Of a stretch of DNA of 64,000 nucleotides, positions 11,823 to 22,544 are shown piece by piece (position 1 is the first letter of the stretch; each line of letters opens with the position of its first letter). Where the stretch lies: contig OZ023264.1 in NCBI GenBank assembly GCA_964006375.1, forward strand, positions 176,238,010-176,302,009. The letters run 5' to 3'. The stretch comes from Tillus elongatus. Its lineage: Eukaryota > Arthropoda > Insecta > Coleoptera > Cleridae. The notes under the pieces are model-generated. The model was not told where the DNA came from and ran no database searches. It saw only the letters and a program-made list of their open reading frames with translations. The position numbers were made by a program, and so were the translations under genes.

Positions 11823-12396
11823 AGCGGTAAAGCAAGCGTCGGAAAGTCATGTGAAAGTTCGCAGCCTCCAAGTCCAAGAAGAAAATAAAACAGATTCATC
11901 CAGGGTCGTGCAGCTACTAGAGAAAATAGCAGAACAAATAAGGCTGACGTCTCATGGACACCCAATAAGAGCTCACCGTGCAAATGCCTTGCGCTGCTGG
12001 AACTGCGGCAAGGTGGGACATATAAGGGGCGAATGTTGTGCTCTAAGATCACGCATAAGGGAGAAGGTGAAGCTAAGGCCGTTAACCATTTCTCAGGTTA
12101 GCGATTCTGGCAGCGCTCTCATCGTAGACGGATACGTAAGCGGTAATAAGACTCAAATGGTCGTCGACACAGGCGCACCTAGGACGATCATTCGCCGCGA
12201 CATGGTTCCAAGATGGCGAGTAGGAGAGCCAGACAGAGCGTACAGTGTAAATGCAGCCGGTGGTGATCGCATCCAAGTATTTGGCGAAACTGACGTCGAG
12301 CTGCAAATTGGAATATGGAAGGCAAAGCAGAGAGCCATAGTCGCCGCCATATCAGACCCGATTTTAATTGGCTTGGACATACTTCAAGATCAGTGA
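11788..12396 (+). pseudogene. Gypsy nucleocapsid zinc knuckle and aspartic protease
   Basis: The frame joins gag after a one-base shift at about 11800. A CCHC zinc knuckle (CWNCGKVGHIRGEC) lies at about 11994-12035. A retropepsin follows, with the active-site motif VVDTGAP at about 12160-12180 and the flap-region and ILIGLDIL end near 12360-12390. Zinc knuckles bind genomic RNA and retropepsin cuts the polyprotein. No reverse transcriptase follows, although it should; the protein stops at TGA 12394-12396. Confidence 0.85.
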
Positions 12397-12474
12397 GATA
12401 AACTTGATCTTGGCACTAACATTCTGACTATCAGCGATGAAGAAATAATAACGTCGCCTGGCAGTAACCTGGTA

Positions 12475-13140
12475 GTGCGAAAAATCACCATACTGCAAAA
12501 TAGCAACGTCTGTCGTGAAAGTGCCATTCCAGTGAAGACAGCTGTGAGAGGAAGAGACGACCCAGTTACTCAGCCAGAAGCAAGCGGGGAAGAAATTATG
12601 AGAGAAGTACAAGATGAAGGGTGTAAAGACAATGTAAATGTGAAGCCAACCCAGAAAAAGGTCAGTGAACACATTTGTTGGAACAGAGTCGATGTCGACA
12701 GGATGAATAGGGCCCTTCGAGATATTTGTGCAAGTAGAAACACCAGAACAAGAGCACCTACACGGAAGAACCAGTACCACGTAAGAACTTCGCTTGAAGA
12801 AAGCTCCGACATATTGACGAGAAGGAAAACCATCCATTCTGCTGTCGGAATACATATACGAATAGAAAGTGACCACATGAAGACCCGTTATGACGTGCGA
12901 GCTAATTCAGCTGGTTTTAAAGAAGTAGATCGTGTGTGGTTCTACAATCTAGTACAACGCAAGGGACGGTCACCCAAACTACAGAAATTATGGGAAGGTC
13001 CTTATAAGGTGGTCAAAAGGTTCAATGACGTTTTCTATCGAATTCAGAGGAGCCCGAAGAACAAGATGAAGGTGGTCCATATGCACAGACTTACGTCATT
13101 CCAAGAAGTGTCAGAATACGACCGGGATGATCGAATATAA
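12475..13140 (+). pseudogene. Gypsy integrase C-terminal remnant (GPY/F module)
   Basis: The last third of this frame (about 12850-13110) has the integrase tail: SDHMKTRYDVRAN, then VWFYN, then the GPY module WEGPYKVVKR and VVHMHRL. This module helps Ty3/Gypsy integrases bind DNA. The first two thirds do not look like integrase or reverse transcriptase and probably represent junction or diverged sequence. The frame ends at the polypurine tract before the 3' LTR. Confidence 0.75.
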
Positions 13141-13151
13141 GAGGGGAGCAG
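13141..13151 (+). promoter_or_regulatory. Polypurine tract of the Gypsy element
   Basis: gaggggagcag immediately precedes the TGTCAC start of the 3' LTR, the expected place for the plus-strand primer. Confidence 0.8.
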
Positions 13152-13595
13152 TGTCACATTTGTCTATGAGAATTAAGTGTGTCGACTTTGTTATATATAT
13201 ATGGTCAGTTGTAGTGTGTTGGTAACAGCGAACACTCTGGAATGATATTTCTAGAAGGGGCCAAAAGTGACAGGTGTAGAAAAGTGTAGAAGGTCTATAA
13301 TCTCCATGGAGAGTATAAATAGACGAACGGTACATAGACTGAGTTAGTTCAGTATTGAGTTAGTGTGGTGTAAAATAAGTGTTCATAGAGTATTAAGCGA
13401 GTTAGCAGTAAGTGGTGGTGTATAAGAAGCGATCATAGAAGGCGAATTGTGGAATATAATTCTATGGACATTTAATAATAGAGAGAATTATTTTAGTTGA
13501 TACTGGTGTTGGACAATAGTTGGTAATAATAAATTAGTAGTTTGGAAAGCTATGTTTTGTTAGTCAACAAATCCAGAAACCCGTAGAACGTAACA
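13152..13595 (+). repeat. 3' LTR of the Gypsy element
   Basis: It is colinear with the 5' LTR from TGTCACATTTGTC to GAACGTAACA. Substitutions and small indels separate the two LTRs. Confidence 0.9.
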
Positions 13596-13599
13596 ATAT

Positions 13600-14273
13600 A
13601 TTATCGTGGTTAAATGGTATAAAAATGGAAAGAAATATTATGCAATGGAGTCCTGGTGTCGCGGTGGTGAAATTTTTGTATATAAACTACTTAACACTTG
13701 CAGCGTCGCTCCAAATAATTTTGCCCTTTTAAATTTGATGTAACAATCAATTTCCGCTATCAAATTGAAGTCAGTTAAAAGCGTTTGGAAGCACGATCCT
13801 TTCACTATTATTCCTATGTTCTGTAAAACATCAGGTAATCCACATAAATTTTATACTGGGTAAGTATACTTGAGGATCGTTTCACTAACCAAGTTAGCGT
13901 CATCAGAGGATAAACAATTCTAATTTTTTTTTAAACTAACATCACCTTATATACCAGATCTTAGGTAAAGAAACGGAACCGAGAGAAAAACTAGTCGCGG
14001 GCAATTTCTGCAGTGTATTGTATTTTTATCGCCGGACGAGGTCTTTGAACTGTCTTTATTAACATATCTAAAAGGTGTCGATCTCTAATAATTTTGGGAA
14101 GGTTCAACGACAACTAAATTAGCATAGTTTCGTTTGGAGGAAATATCTGTATTCTTATGTTATCTCTAGGACGTGTTGAAACGTGGAAATTTACTTTACA
14201 AAGCAATCGATCACGTGACTAGTAATCGGGGGTGGAGAAACGTTCATACATGTTTTGTTGTAACTGTATTTCG

Positions 14274-14275
<2 letters not shown>
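13600..14275. other. Intergenic with one hairpin-family fragment
   Basis: About 13872-13925 matches one arm of the large hairpin at 48034-48230 (gatcgtttcactaaccaagt, then gtcatcagaggat). Nothing else is recognised. Confidence 0.55.

Positions 14276-14357
<82 letters not shown>
14276..14357. repeat. (TA)n microsatellite, about 82 bp
   Basis: Pure TA run directly abutting the truncated end of the Penelope-like GIY-YIG fragment. Confidence 0.95.
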
Positions 14358-14360
<3 letters not shown>

Positions 14361-15004
14361 TTCAAACGCGTTTAGCTGTCCTGGTTGTCTAACATTTTTT
14401 ATTAATTTTATATTATCTTCATTAACGTGATGATTATTATCCCAAATATTTCGGGCGACGGATGATCTGTCTATAGTGCAGTATCGTAATTGGGCTAAGT
14501 GTTCTTTAAATCTAATTCCAATCGATCTTGTATGTCCGACGTACTTAAGATTACAATCTTTACAACTTATTTCATAAGTTTCCCACATTTTGGCCGTGCT
14601 ATCCTTGTCTTTTGCGTTACCTAGCAAGTTTTTTAAGATATTTTTGTCGAATATGTTAGCTGCAAGTTGCCTTTTTAAAAAATGCTGTCTAGACCCCTCG
14701 TGATTCGAGGTTCGGTTTGTTCAAAAAATTTATTGTTGAATTGGAAAATATTTTGTTTGATACAAAGGTTTGTTAAAGTTAAATATTCTTTACAGACGTC
14801 TTCATTTATGTTATTCATTTCTAACAACTGCTCTAAATACGTTAACGTTTGCTCCGTGGGAACGCTAGGAAACAATTTGTTTTGATACAGAGGTTCAGAA
14901 TTACGTACTGAATGCAAAAACACCAAATCCTTACATATTAGGAGGGCGGAAGTGCCGCCATTTTGAGAAAAATCGTTTCGGTCTATATCTCCGTAAACAT
15001 GCAC
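14358..15004 (-). pseudogene. Penelope-like retroelement fragment (RT piece plus GIY-YIG)
   Basis: Two frames on the minus strand belong together. The upstream frame (14675-15004) has an RT fingers/palm piece containing FPSVPTEQTL and a QNIFQFNNKFFEQTE stretch, as in Penelope-like RTs. The downstream frame (14358-14627) has a GIY-YIG nuclease piece with YEISCKDCNLKYVGHT and a later FKEHLAQL. The catalytic RT palm between them is deleted. The reading stops at the (TA)n array. Penelope-like elements use RT for copying and the GIY-YIG nuclease for target cutting; this copy is dead. Confidence 0.8.
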
Positions 15005-15878
15005 TTTAGGCCAAAAATTGTAATGACCTTTATTGTAGGTAATTGTTAATTAATAATATATAATTTTTGTTGAATTTTTTTTATCACTCACCATTTAGAA
15101 CTTATACGACTATTATGAATCATTTATTGACTTTTTTACCTATATCTTTGTTAATAATTGTTTAAACGATAAAATGCTTATAACTTAACTTTTCAATCAA
15201 TTTCCTACAACTTTTATTTAAAACTTTTTTTTCTCAAATCAATATTTTCAGTTATAACGCGTTAAATGTTGCACTTTTCAATAGACAAATTTCCTACAAC
15301 TTTTACTTAAAAAAAATTTATCTCCAATTAATAACTTCAAAGTTATTACGCGTTAAATGTTGCACTAATAAATTATTTGCCTTCTTACCTGAAAAAAAAC
15401 AGCAAGTACCTGATGAAATTTTTATTATTATTTATATTTTATACAATAAATAGTACTCTACTTCGAAATGCCCTTCGATCAAATAATCAATTATATACTG
15501 ATGGCATAAAGTAATAAACGACAAAGAAAACGGGAAAGTAATTTAATAAGACAAGTGCTGGTCCAAGTCACAATTTTGATAGGTTTTTCTAAATAGAGTA
15601 ATCAAAACTTATAAAGATGACATTGACTACTAAAATTTTGACATATCAAATAGTTCATTTTGCTTCCTTAATAAATCTCTTTATCGTCAACAACCCCATT
15701 CTGCGCATTTACTTCCAATGCTCAAAAACCATTTAGTAATACTTTCTGCATTGAATCATTCTTTTTTGTGCTTGTTATTTGAGAAAACCCAAATGCCAAT
15801 TTAGAGAAAATGTTAAGTATACATTAACCGATGCAGACCTTTCAGGTCAATTCGAGAACCTTCTATAAGAAGGGTCTG

Positions 15879-15956
<78 letters not shown>

Positions 15957-16400
15957 AGATGTTGGATGACTCAGTTTTCATGCCCAGACTGGCGTCATCC
16001 GTCTAGGCACAGGCTTTTTGAAATTAACGCGTTATAACTTTGAAAATATTGATTTGAGAAAAAAGTTTTCAGTAAAAGTTGTAGGAAATTTGTCGATTGA
16101 AAAGTTAAGTTATAAGCAATTTATTGTTTAAATCATTATTAACGAAGATATAGGTGAAAAAGTCAATAAATGAATCCTGATAGTCGTATAAGTTGTAAAC
16201 GGTGAGTGATACAAAAAAAAAAGATTGAACAAAAAAGATGAGAAATGCAATTATCTACAATAAAGGTCATTACCATTTTTGGCGTAAAGTTCACGGTTAT
16301 GGAGATATAGGCCGAAACGGTTTTTTTCAAAATGGCGGCACTTCCGCCCTCCTAATTTGTAAGGATTTTGTGTTTTGACATTTAGTACGCAATTCTGAAC
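14890..16400. repeat. Inverted repeat pair around a (TA)n array
   Basis: The segment 14890-15260 reappears in reverse complement at about 16025-16395. Shared blocks include aaaatggcggcacttccgcc, ggagatatag and gcgttaaatgttgcac-like sequence. The arms are about 370 bp and diverged. The spacer holds the (TA)n array at 15883-15954. It may be two copies of one element inserted head to head. Confidence 0.7.
15883..15954. repeat. (TA)n microsatellite, about 72 bp
   Basis: Pure TA run in the spacer of the inverted repeat. Confidence 0.95.
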
Positions 16401-16875
16401 CTATTTATCAAAAGAAAATAACTCCTGTAGTTTAGTGCATTGTGGACAAGAGTAATGGGCTCCTCTATTGCCTGTACTAGTATTAGATCTAACAGAAATG
16501 CTAACGTGTGCTTGACACTTGTTTAAATATTTTAAAATGACATATTACACGCCTGTTCATTAAAAATGGATCTGTCATAGATTCAGCAATAGTTTAGACA
16601 GGACATATGTTTTCTAACAGGTACAAGCTTAAGAGTGACTAGACTGCCGTTAACATAACACTTTGTATAGTAATCAGTGTTTCGCAACTAATGGTGTATA
16701 TTTTTGTTAAAAGGATGTAAATGTATTCTGGTAAATGTTTTGAGAGATATTCTATTATTTCATAACACCCCTCTAAAACGTTACGGAGCAGCGTTGACGA
16801 AATGTACAATTACTTGCTTCATAAATTTCAGCCATCGCCTCAATTACATCTGAATTGTGTGGTATTATTTTGCAG

Positions 16876-17006
16876 ATACGCCTGTGGTATCGCTCAAGAT
16901 GGGCTCCACATTAAACCCCGAGGACATCAAAGAAGGAGACGATGTATATTTCGAGTGCAATATTCGGGCCAACCCCAAAGCTTATAAACTTTCCTGGTTT
17001 CACAAT
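16876..17006 (+). CDS. Exon of a sidestep-like immunoglobulin-domain gene
   Basis: The exon is bounded by a polypyrimidine-AG acceptor (tattattttgcag) and a strong donor (gtaagt). It enters in phase 1 (last two bases of a codon) and leaves in phase 0. It encodes 43 residues: TPVVSLKMGSTLNP, then IKEGDDVYFECNIRANP with the first Ig cysteine, then KLSWFHN with the core tryptophan. This is the first half of an Ig-like C2 domain and strongly resembles the exon-split Ig domain of insect Sidestep (Side) family neuronal cell-surface proteins, which guide motor axons. The reading joins in frame to 21491-21650 across a 4.5-kb intron full of mobile elements. Confidence 0.85.
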
Positions 17007-17368
17007 GTAAGTATTTAAGGAAACAACTCCGCAAAGAAGTTTTCCTCTATTGGTTAAACTTCGGAGCGTGGCATTGTATTACTTGTTGAATGGCTTTTTA
17101 TACTAATCTATACAAACATCCGCTTCAAGGTCGCGCTGTATTTTATTTGTGAAGGTAGGAAATTGTTATCGATTTTATAGCAAATTTGAATAAATCGCTG
17201 AATAACCTGTGCTGTAAAAGGGAGTTTTCCTTCTTTTAGAACATTAAATATTGTATTTCTTTTTATATGGTTACCTTTAAATGAACTTTTACATTTTAAC
17301 AAAAATTAATCTTGGTTTACAAAGAGTTTGTGTTCATACTAAACCTTACGGACAGTAGGAAAATAACA

Positions 17369-17370
<2 letters not shown>

Positions 17371-17443
<73 letters not shown>
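17371..17443. repeat. (TA)n microsatellite, about 73 bp
   Basis: Pure TA run inside the Ig-gene intron. Confidence 0.95.
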
Positions 17444-17447
<4 letters not shown>

Positions 17448-17639
17448 GTTAAATAAATATCTGGCTAAACTTGAGGGTCTTATTCTTACTCAATTTTAAG
17501 AGCACAATTTTATATAAACACTAGTCCTAAGCGGCTTTGTTTTTTTGCTCAGGTTAACTGTTTTCCATAAAATTGAAAAAATAAGGAATTTTGTACATTT
17601 ATGTCTACAATGTTTGGAAAGTAACAAGTAGTAGTAGTT

Positions 17640-19745
17640 AGTCCCTTGTGGGTCTGGGTACTAACTAAAAGAATACGCCCAAGGTAACTCCTCCCTCTCG
17701 TAAGAGGCAACTAACCGGAGTAGGTAGGTGGTAGTGGACTTTTCCTTTACGTGATGGTAAAGGATTCTTTTCATGCCCGAGGAGGTACCACCCCTTAAAT
17801 CTAGGGGGTGAAGTCCCAACAGACGTTTCCGGTTCTGGTGTATGAGTTGGTTTCTTTTTTAAACGAAAATAATTATGGCTCCTCCTTGTACAAAAGATTC
17901 TGAAGATAAAATACCCCTCATCCTGATATCCGGGAGAGGGGTGCCAGCATCAAGATTTAACATATGCTTCTCGAATATATGTGGCCTAAATTCCAACTCC
18001 GTCCACCATTTTCTCCGGGCTAATAGGCTCCAACTCCTATTCCTCACCGAAACTCAAATCAGTGCCAAAACAGCCACTAATCACCTTAATGTCCCAGGGT
18101 ATGAGCTCCTTATTTCCTTTATATTGCATAGAGGTGTGTGCGCATACGTCCGTAGCAATCCCTCCTGCTCCAGACTCCCCAATTTGAAAGCTGGAAGAAA
18201 AGACATACTTTGGATGAAACTCTCTTACAGGACTGCAATTAAATTCATATGTTTCATTTACCGGTCACCTTCTGAAAACAACTTTGTCCAGCTTTTCGAC
18301 TACCTTTCTGAAAAAACAGACCATCTGATTTCTGAATATCCTCCCTCCGAGGTCACTATTCTTGGTGACTTCAATGTTCGTAATAAGGAATGGCTAGGAT
18401 CTTCAAAAACCGATCCACAAGGGAGAGCAGCGGGGGCCTTTGCAGTCAGCAATTTTTTAGCCAATATGTTTTAGCAACCTACTTACTTTCCTCGCATCCC
18501 AACACACAGCTCAAATCCCTTGGATCTCCTTCTTACTACGAAACCTGAATGGTATAAGACATCAGTCACCGCCCCCCTTCGTCGCTCAGACCACGGCATG
18601 GTCACTGCTTCCTGCGCAATGCAACCCAAGGTCACACAGTCATCACACCCACGTATCGCTTGGCACTACAACTCTGCGAACTGCGATGCAATGTGGGATT
18701 ACCGTTCCTCATTTTCATGGGCGTCTGTCTGCCTCTCTCATCCTGACCTCTCCGATATCACACAAAACGTCACCGAAATCATCCAAGCTGGCATGGAATT
18801 ATTTATTCCACGTACACAGAAAACCTCTTCAGGAACTCAAAAGCCCTGGTTCTCTAAATCCTGTGACAAGGCCAGACTTGAAAAGGTCAAAGCTCACAAA
18901 ACGCTACACAATCCCAGTCAAGAAAACCGTCAAGAAACAGCTATGTTCGCATTCTTTCTTAGGCAAAAAACTCGTTTAATAACCACATCAAAAACAAAGT
19001 CCTCTTAAGCTCCAACGGCAGCAAACCCTTTTGGACTCTTGCTAAATCTATTGGGAATAATTTCTGCAAGAGCCGTTTCCCACCTCTTGTTACAGGGGAC
19101 GAAATTGTTTCTACTGCCCAGGGCATGGCTGCACTTTTTGCCTCGTTGTTCGCCGGCACTTCCACTCTCAAACTACCTACAAATGTTCAACCAACAACAG
19201 CCCCCAATGTCGCGCATAAAATTACGGATATCATTTTCAAAACTAAAAAGGTACGAAAGATACTCTCTTCTATTAATGCCAGGAAAGCCTCTGGCCTAGA
19301 CGAGATCCCAGCAATTGTTCTCAAAGAATGCGCACCAGAACTTGCTTCTGTCCTGACTCGTCTGTTTCAGACATCTTACACAGTCTAATCCACGACAGGC
19401 AGTATGGATTCCGTCAGCGGAGATCAACTGCCGACCTCCTTTCCTTTGTCATCCAATCTTGGAACAAGTCTATGGAACTACACGGTAAATCCCAGATTGT
19501 CGCTCTAGACATATCCAAAGCATTCGACCAGGTTTGGCATGCAGCGCTGCTTAATGAACTTCCTTCATATGGCCTACCACCAAAATTCTGTACCTGAACA
19601 GCATATTTCCTCTCCAACCGGAGCATTTCTGTTGTCGTTGAAGGCCATGCCTCTAAACTGTATTCAATTAATGCAGCAGTCCCTCAAGGTTCAGCTTTAG
19701 CCCCTACTTTGTTTCTTCTCCACATCAATGACCTCTTCTCTAAGA
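17640..19745 (+). pseudogene. Jockey/CR1-like LINE, copy 1 (dead)
   Basis: The copy starts with a likely 5' leader (about 17640-17874) and ATG 17875. It has an endonuclease domain with a GDFN motif near 18370, stopped by TAG at about 18472 where the sister copy has a CAG-containing codon. The frame resumes at 18520 with the SDHG motif and again with the ASGLDEIP phrase near 19270. RT sequence between about 19380 and 19390 is deleted, then RQYGFRQRRS and the motif-A phrase VALDISKAFDQVW follow. It ends at about 19745, before the YADD motif. Several frameshifts show it is inactive. It is a close relative of the copies at 22545-24390 and 29215-32138. Confidence 0.88.
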
Positions 19746-19828
19746 GACCCGCCATTCTGCACAAATGCGTCATACGCAAGCATGCGATGTTCAGCTGTCC
19801 ACTGCTCCATAGCTACCGAATACCGAAA

Positions 19829-20738
19829 TAGGGACACGAATGATACATCGATACTATCACAGTATCGATACTTTTGCAGCGATACCTAGTACTTTTGGCA
19901 TCGATACTTTCTTAGCGATATTTTATTAGTATTGATACCGTGTATATGCCTTCTTACGCTTCAGAGAGAGTTACCTCCCTACTTATGTCTATGTTTTCTG
20001 CCCTGTCACTGTCACTTTGATATTTTCCAATAATATTATTATTATTTTCGTCCGTTTGTTGTCAATTTTCATTTGTAGTCGTCAGTTGTCGATGTTTTGG
20101 GTATTTTCTTTCCATTTCGTTGACAGTTTTTAGCTAATGGACCTGTCTTTCGGGGCCATATAGTAATCATCACAGACACATACACACACTTTTCATTTTT
20201 CAATTTCCCGCCATTTTTTGTCGTCTGCTCTCTTACGTTTTCCTTGTAGAAACAAGAGGCCCTTAAAAAGTTTTGGTGTAGGAAAACTTATAAGCTATAT
20301 TTTTACATTTTCTCTGGATTTGTATGGTCAATCATTTGCATACTCTAACATGTAATTGGTTTTCGAGCTTTCAGACTGCTTTGCCCTTATGCAAATAAAT
20401 ACTGGCAGAACCTGAAAATGTGTGACAATTTGACAAACGGAAGTCCAAAAGTTCAATTATAAATTAACGTTTTTCATTTAGTTTGTAGTAATGTGGTTCT
20501 GTTTTATTTTATTTATACTAAAATATAGATTATTCTAGTCCTCATCTATTTCATTTTAAAACGTAAAATAAGCCATATTTTACATAACCTAACCAACACC
20601 AGCAAGAAATGTCATTTGTCATTTATTAGTATCGGGTATCGATGGTTTCATTTCGATATTTACTAGGTATCGATACGAGTTTTAGAGATGTCTGGTAGTA
20701 TCGAGTATCGATATTTTATGATCGATATTGTGTCCCTA
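19829..20738. mobile_element. hAT-like MITE rich in TATCGATA
   Basis: Inverted ends TAGGGACAC...GTGTCCCTA are flanked by 8-mers taccgaaa (19821-19828) and tactgaaa (20739-20746), one mismatch. Both flanks inside the ends carry repeated TATCGATA or near-matches (about 19855, 19880 and 20636-20720). There is no coding frame. The 8-bp duplication suggests hAT transposase mobilised it. Confidence 0.78.
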
Positions 20739-21490
20739 TACTGAAATGGTATCGAATAGCGAAATCAATGCTCGGTAATTCGGCTTCCTACGCCTCTTAC
20801 CGGCAGAGTAATGACCGTCCCAAAAACATCAGATTCCCGTCGGTACATAAAAGCTTTCTATGTGGATGTAAACATTAAAATTTTTGATTTGATAAATGTC
20901 CAAATAACAATGTCGAAACTTTTCGAAACTTTTACTCACAAATTTTATTCCAAATTTCAATTAACAAGACTTATAATATTTGGTTATACCCCTACTAGAT
21001 CCATGTTATTATATTATATTATTCCACCTTCATATTGGATTTTTTTCATCATTTGTAGAAACTTGGTAGAAAAAAAGAAAAGGTAAAAAGCATAATATCT
21101 TAATTACAGTGACACATTTCCTCACTGATAAATAGTTAGTTTGGAAAATAAAATTTTGTTTTCCTCTAAACCTTTTTTTCCCTGGTTAGGTAGACATCAT
21201 TTTAATGTTGCCTCAAATAATAGCTACAGAAGAGTTTCACGATTTTCCGTTAGTTTCTGGGGACTTGCTATTCATTCTAATTAATTTTAATCTTGTCTAA
21301 AATAATATCTACGGAAGAGTTTCACGATTTTCCGTTAATTTCTGGAGACCTGTTATTCATTCTAATTAACAAAATATTAAGGAAAATATCCAGGGCTTAC
21401 AGTGCATTTTTTATCCTTTTGTATAATACCTTACAATGTAATTAGAAAATTGCGCCTTCTAGAATCTCAATGTGATTTTCCGTTTTCCAG

Positions 21491-21650
21491 GGTGTGGAGA
21501 TCTTCCAGAACGTGAACGCCGGTGTGATAATGAGCGACCAAAGTCTAGTCCTGCAGAGTGTAACGCGCACCACTGCAGGGGATTACACCTGCATGGCTAC
21601 TAACGCCGAGGGCAAAGGGGCCAGTAATCCGGTTAAGCTTCAAGTCAGAT
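21491..21650 (+). CDS. Second exon of the sidestep-like Ig gene
   Basis: Acceptor ttttccag, donor gtgagt; phase 0 in, phase 1 out, matching the incoming phase of the previous Ig exon in such genes. The 53 residues begin GVEIFQNVNAGVI, carry SDQSLVLQSV, and contain the DYTCMATN motif with the second Ig cysteine, ending VKLQVR. With 16876-17006 this completes one C2-type Ig domain. The next exon is not found in the window, and neither are upstream exons, so the gene's other exons lie beyond the visible introns. Confidence 0.87.
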
Positions 21651-21768
21651 GTGAGTAGACATAACATAAATATTGAGCTTTATTGCTTATGTAGCCACTA
21701 GCCGGAAACCTGACCTGCCTGGGAAACTACCATTCTGAACCTCCTCTCTACTTTAAACTGATTAACTC

Positions 21769-21805
<37 letters not shown>

Positions 21806-22544
21806 CGCAGTGATAATATTCTAACAAGCTAAGTATGCAATTAGCTTAAATTACTTAATTTTTATACACGAATTTACTTAAGAAATAAATTATATTATCA
21901 GGAAACTCTTCTAATTCCATTTGAATGTTACCCTTTAATTAAGCCAATCGTGTTTGAGAACTTTATCATAAAAGCCAAATACAACCGAAGACCTGAAAGC
22001 TTCTTATGTGATATATTCAGGAACAGAGTGTAAAGCATCAAACCAAAGCTTATGGAAGGATCATGCTTAAACTGGGCGTTGCTATATCCATTTCAAGTTA
22101 TTGGTTTACCAATTCAAATTTAGAATATTTGTTAGTTCCTTAAGAAATATTAGTTTAGGTAAGGTAAAATACCTAGGATTTAACCAGAAGCTTGTGACAC
22201 TTTTCTTTGTAATTCATGGAAACCTTGCTCGGCTTTTTCACGTCACAATTTAATAGGAAAAAGGAGATAGCATAAGAATAAGTCACCACACACTGATCTC
22301 TATGGAGATTATTTGCTGCTAGGTTGTCAGTCATGGCCTGCGTGGTAGCACTGTCAGGTAACAAGTGACAAATGAATGTCTAATAGCTGAATTCCAAGAT
22401 GTTTATAATTAAGAAATTAAAGATTATTAAATGTACCAAATGTATTAGGGTAGCAACAATTCTGGTAATTTGAAATTAAATAAGCTGCTAAATTCTACAG
22501 GTAACAAAATAATTGACTTATTTAATATCCCACAATCAAAAACT
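21651..22544 (+). other. Intron sequence downstream of the Ig exon
   Basis: AT-rich, with an ATT simple repeat at about 21766-21806. No further exon or named repeat was recognised. Confidence 0.5.

Larger units (their letters stand above)
10157..13595 (+). mobile_element. Ty3/Gypsy LTR retrotransposon, internally deleted
   Basis: Two LTRs (10157-10595 and 13152-13595) bracket a 2.5-kb interior holding gag, a zinc knuckle, an aspartic protease and the C-terminal tail of integrase in the order expected for Ty3/Gypsy. A 4-bp direct repeat ATAT flanks the whole (10153-10156 and 13596-13599). Reverse transcriptase, RNase H and the integrase core are missing, so the copy cannot move by itself. The frame also breaks at about 11062 and about 11800. 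The LTRs differ at many positions, which suggests an old insertion. Confidence 0.92.
17007..21490 (+). other. Intron between the two Ig exons
   Basis: GT...AG intron of 4484 bp between matched phase-0 splice sites (gtaagt donor, ttttccag acceptor). It contains a (TA)n array, a dead LINE copy and a hAT-like element, all described separately. Sequence at 20800-21480 is AT-rich with a short near-repeat (gaagagtttcacgattttccg at about 21230 and 21313). Confidence 0.8.
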
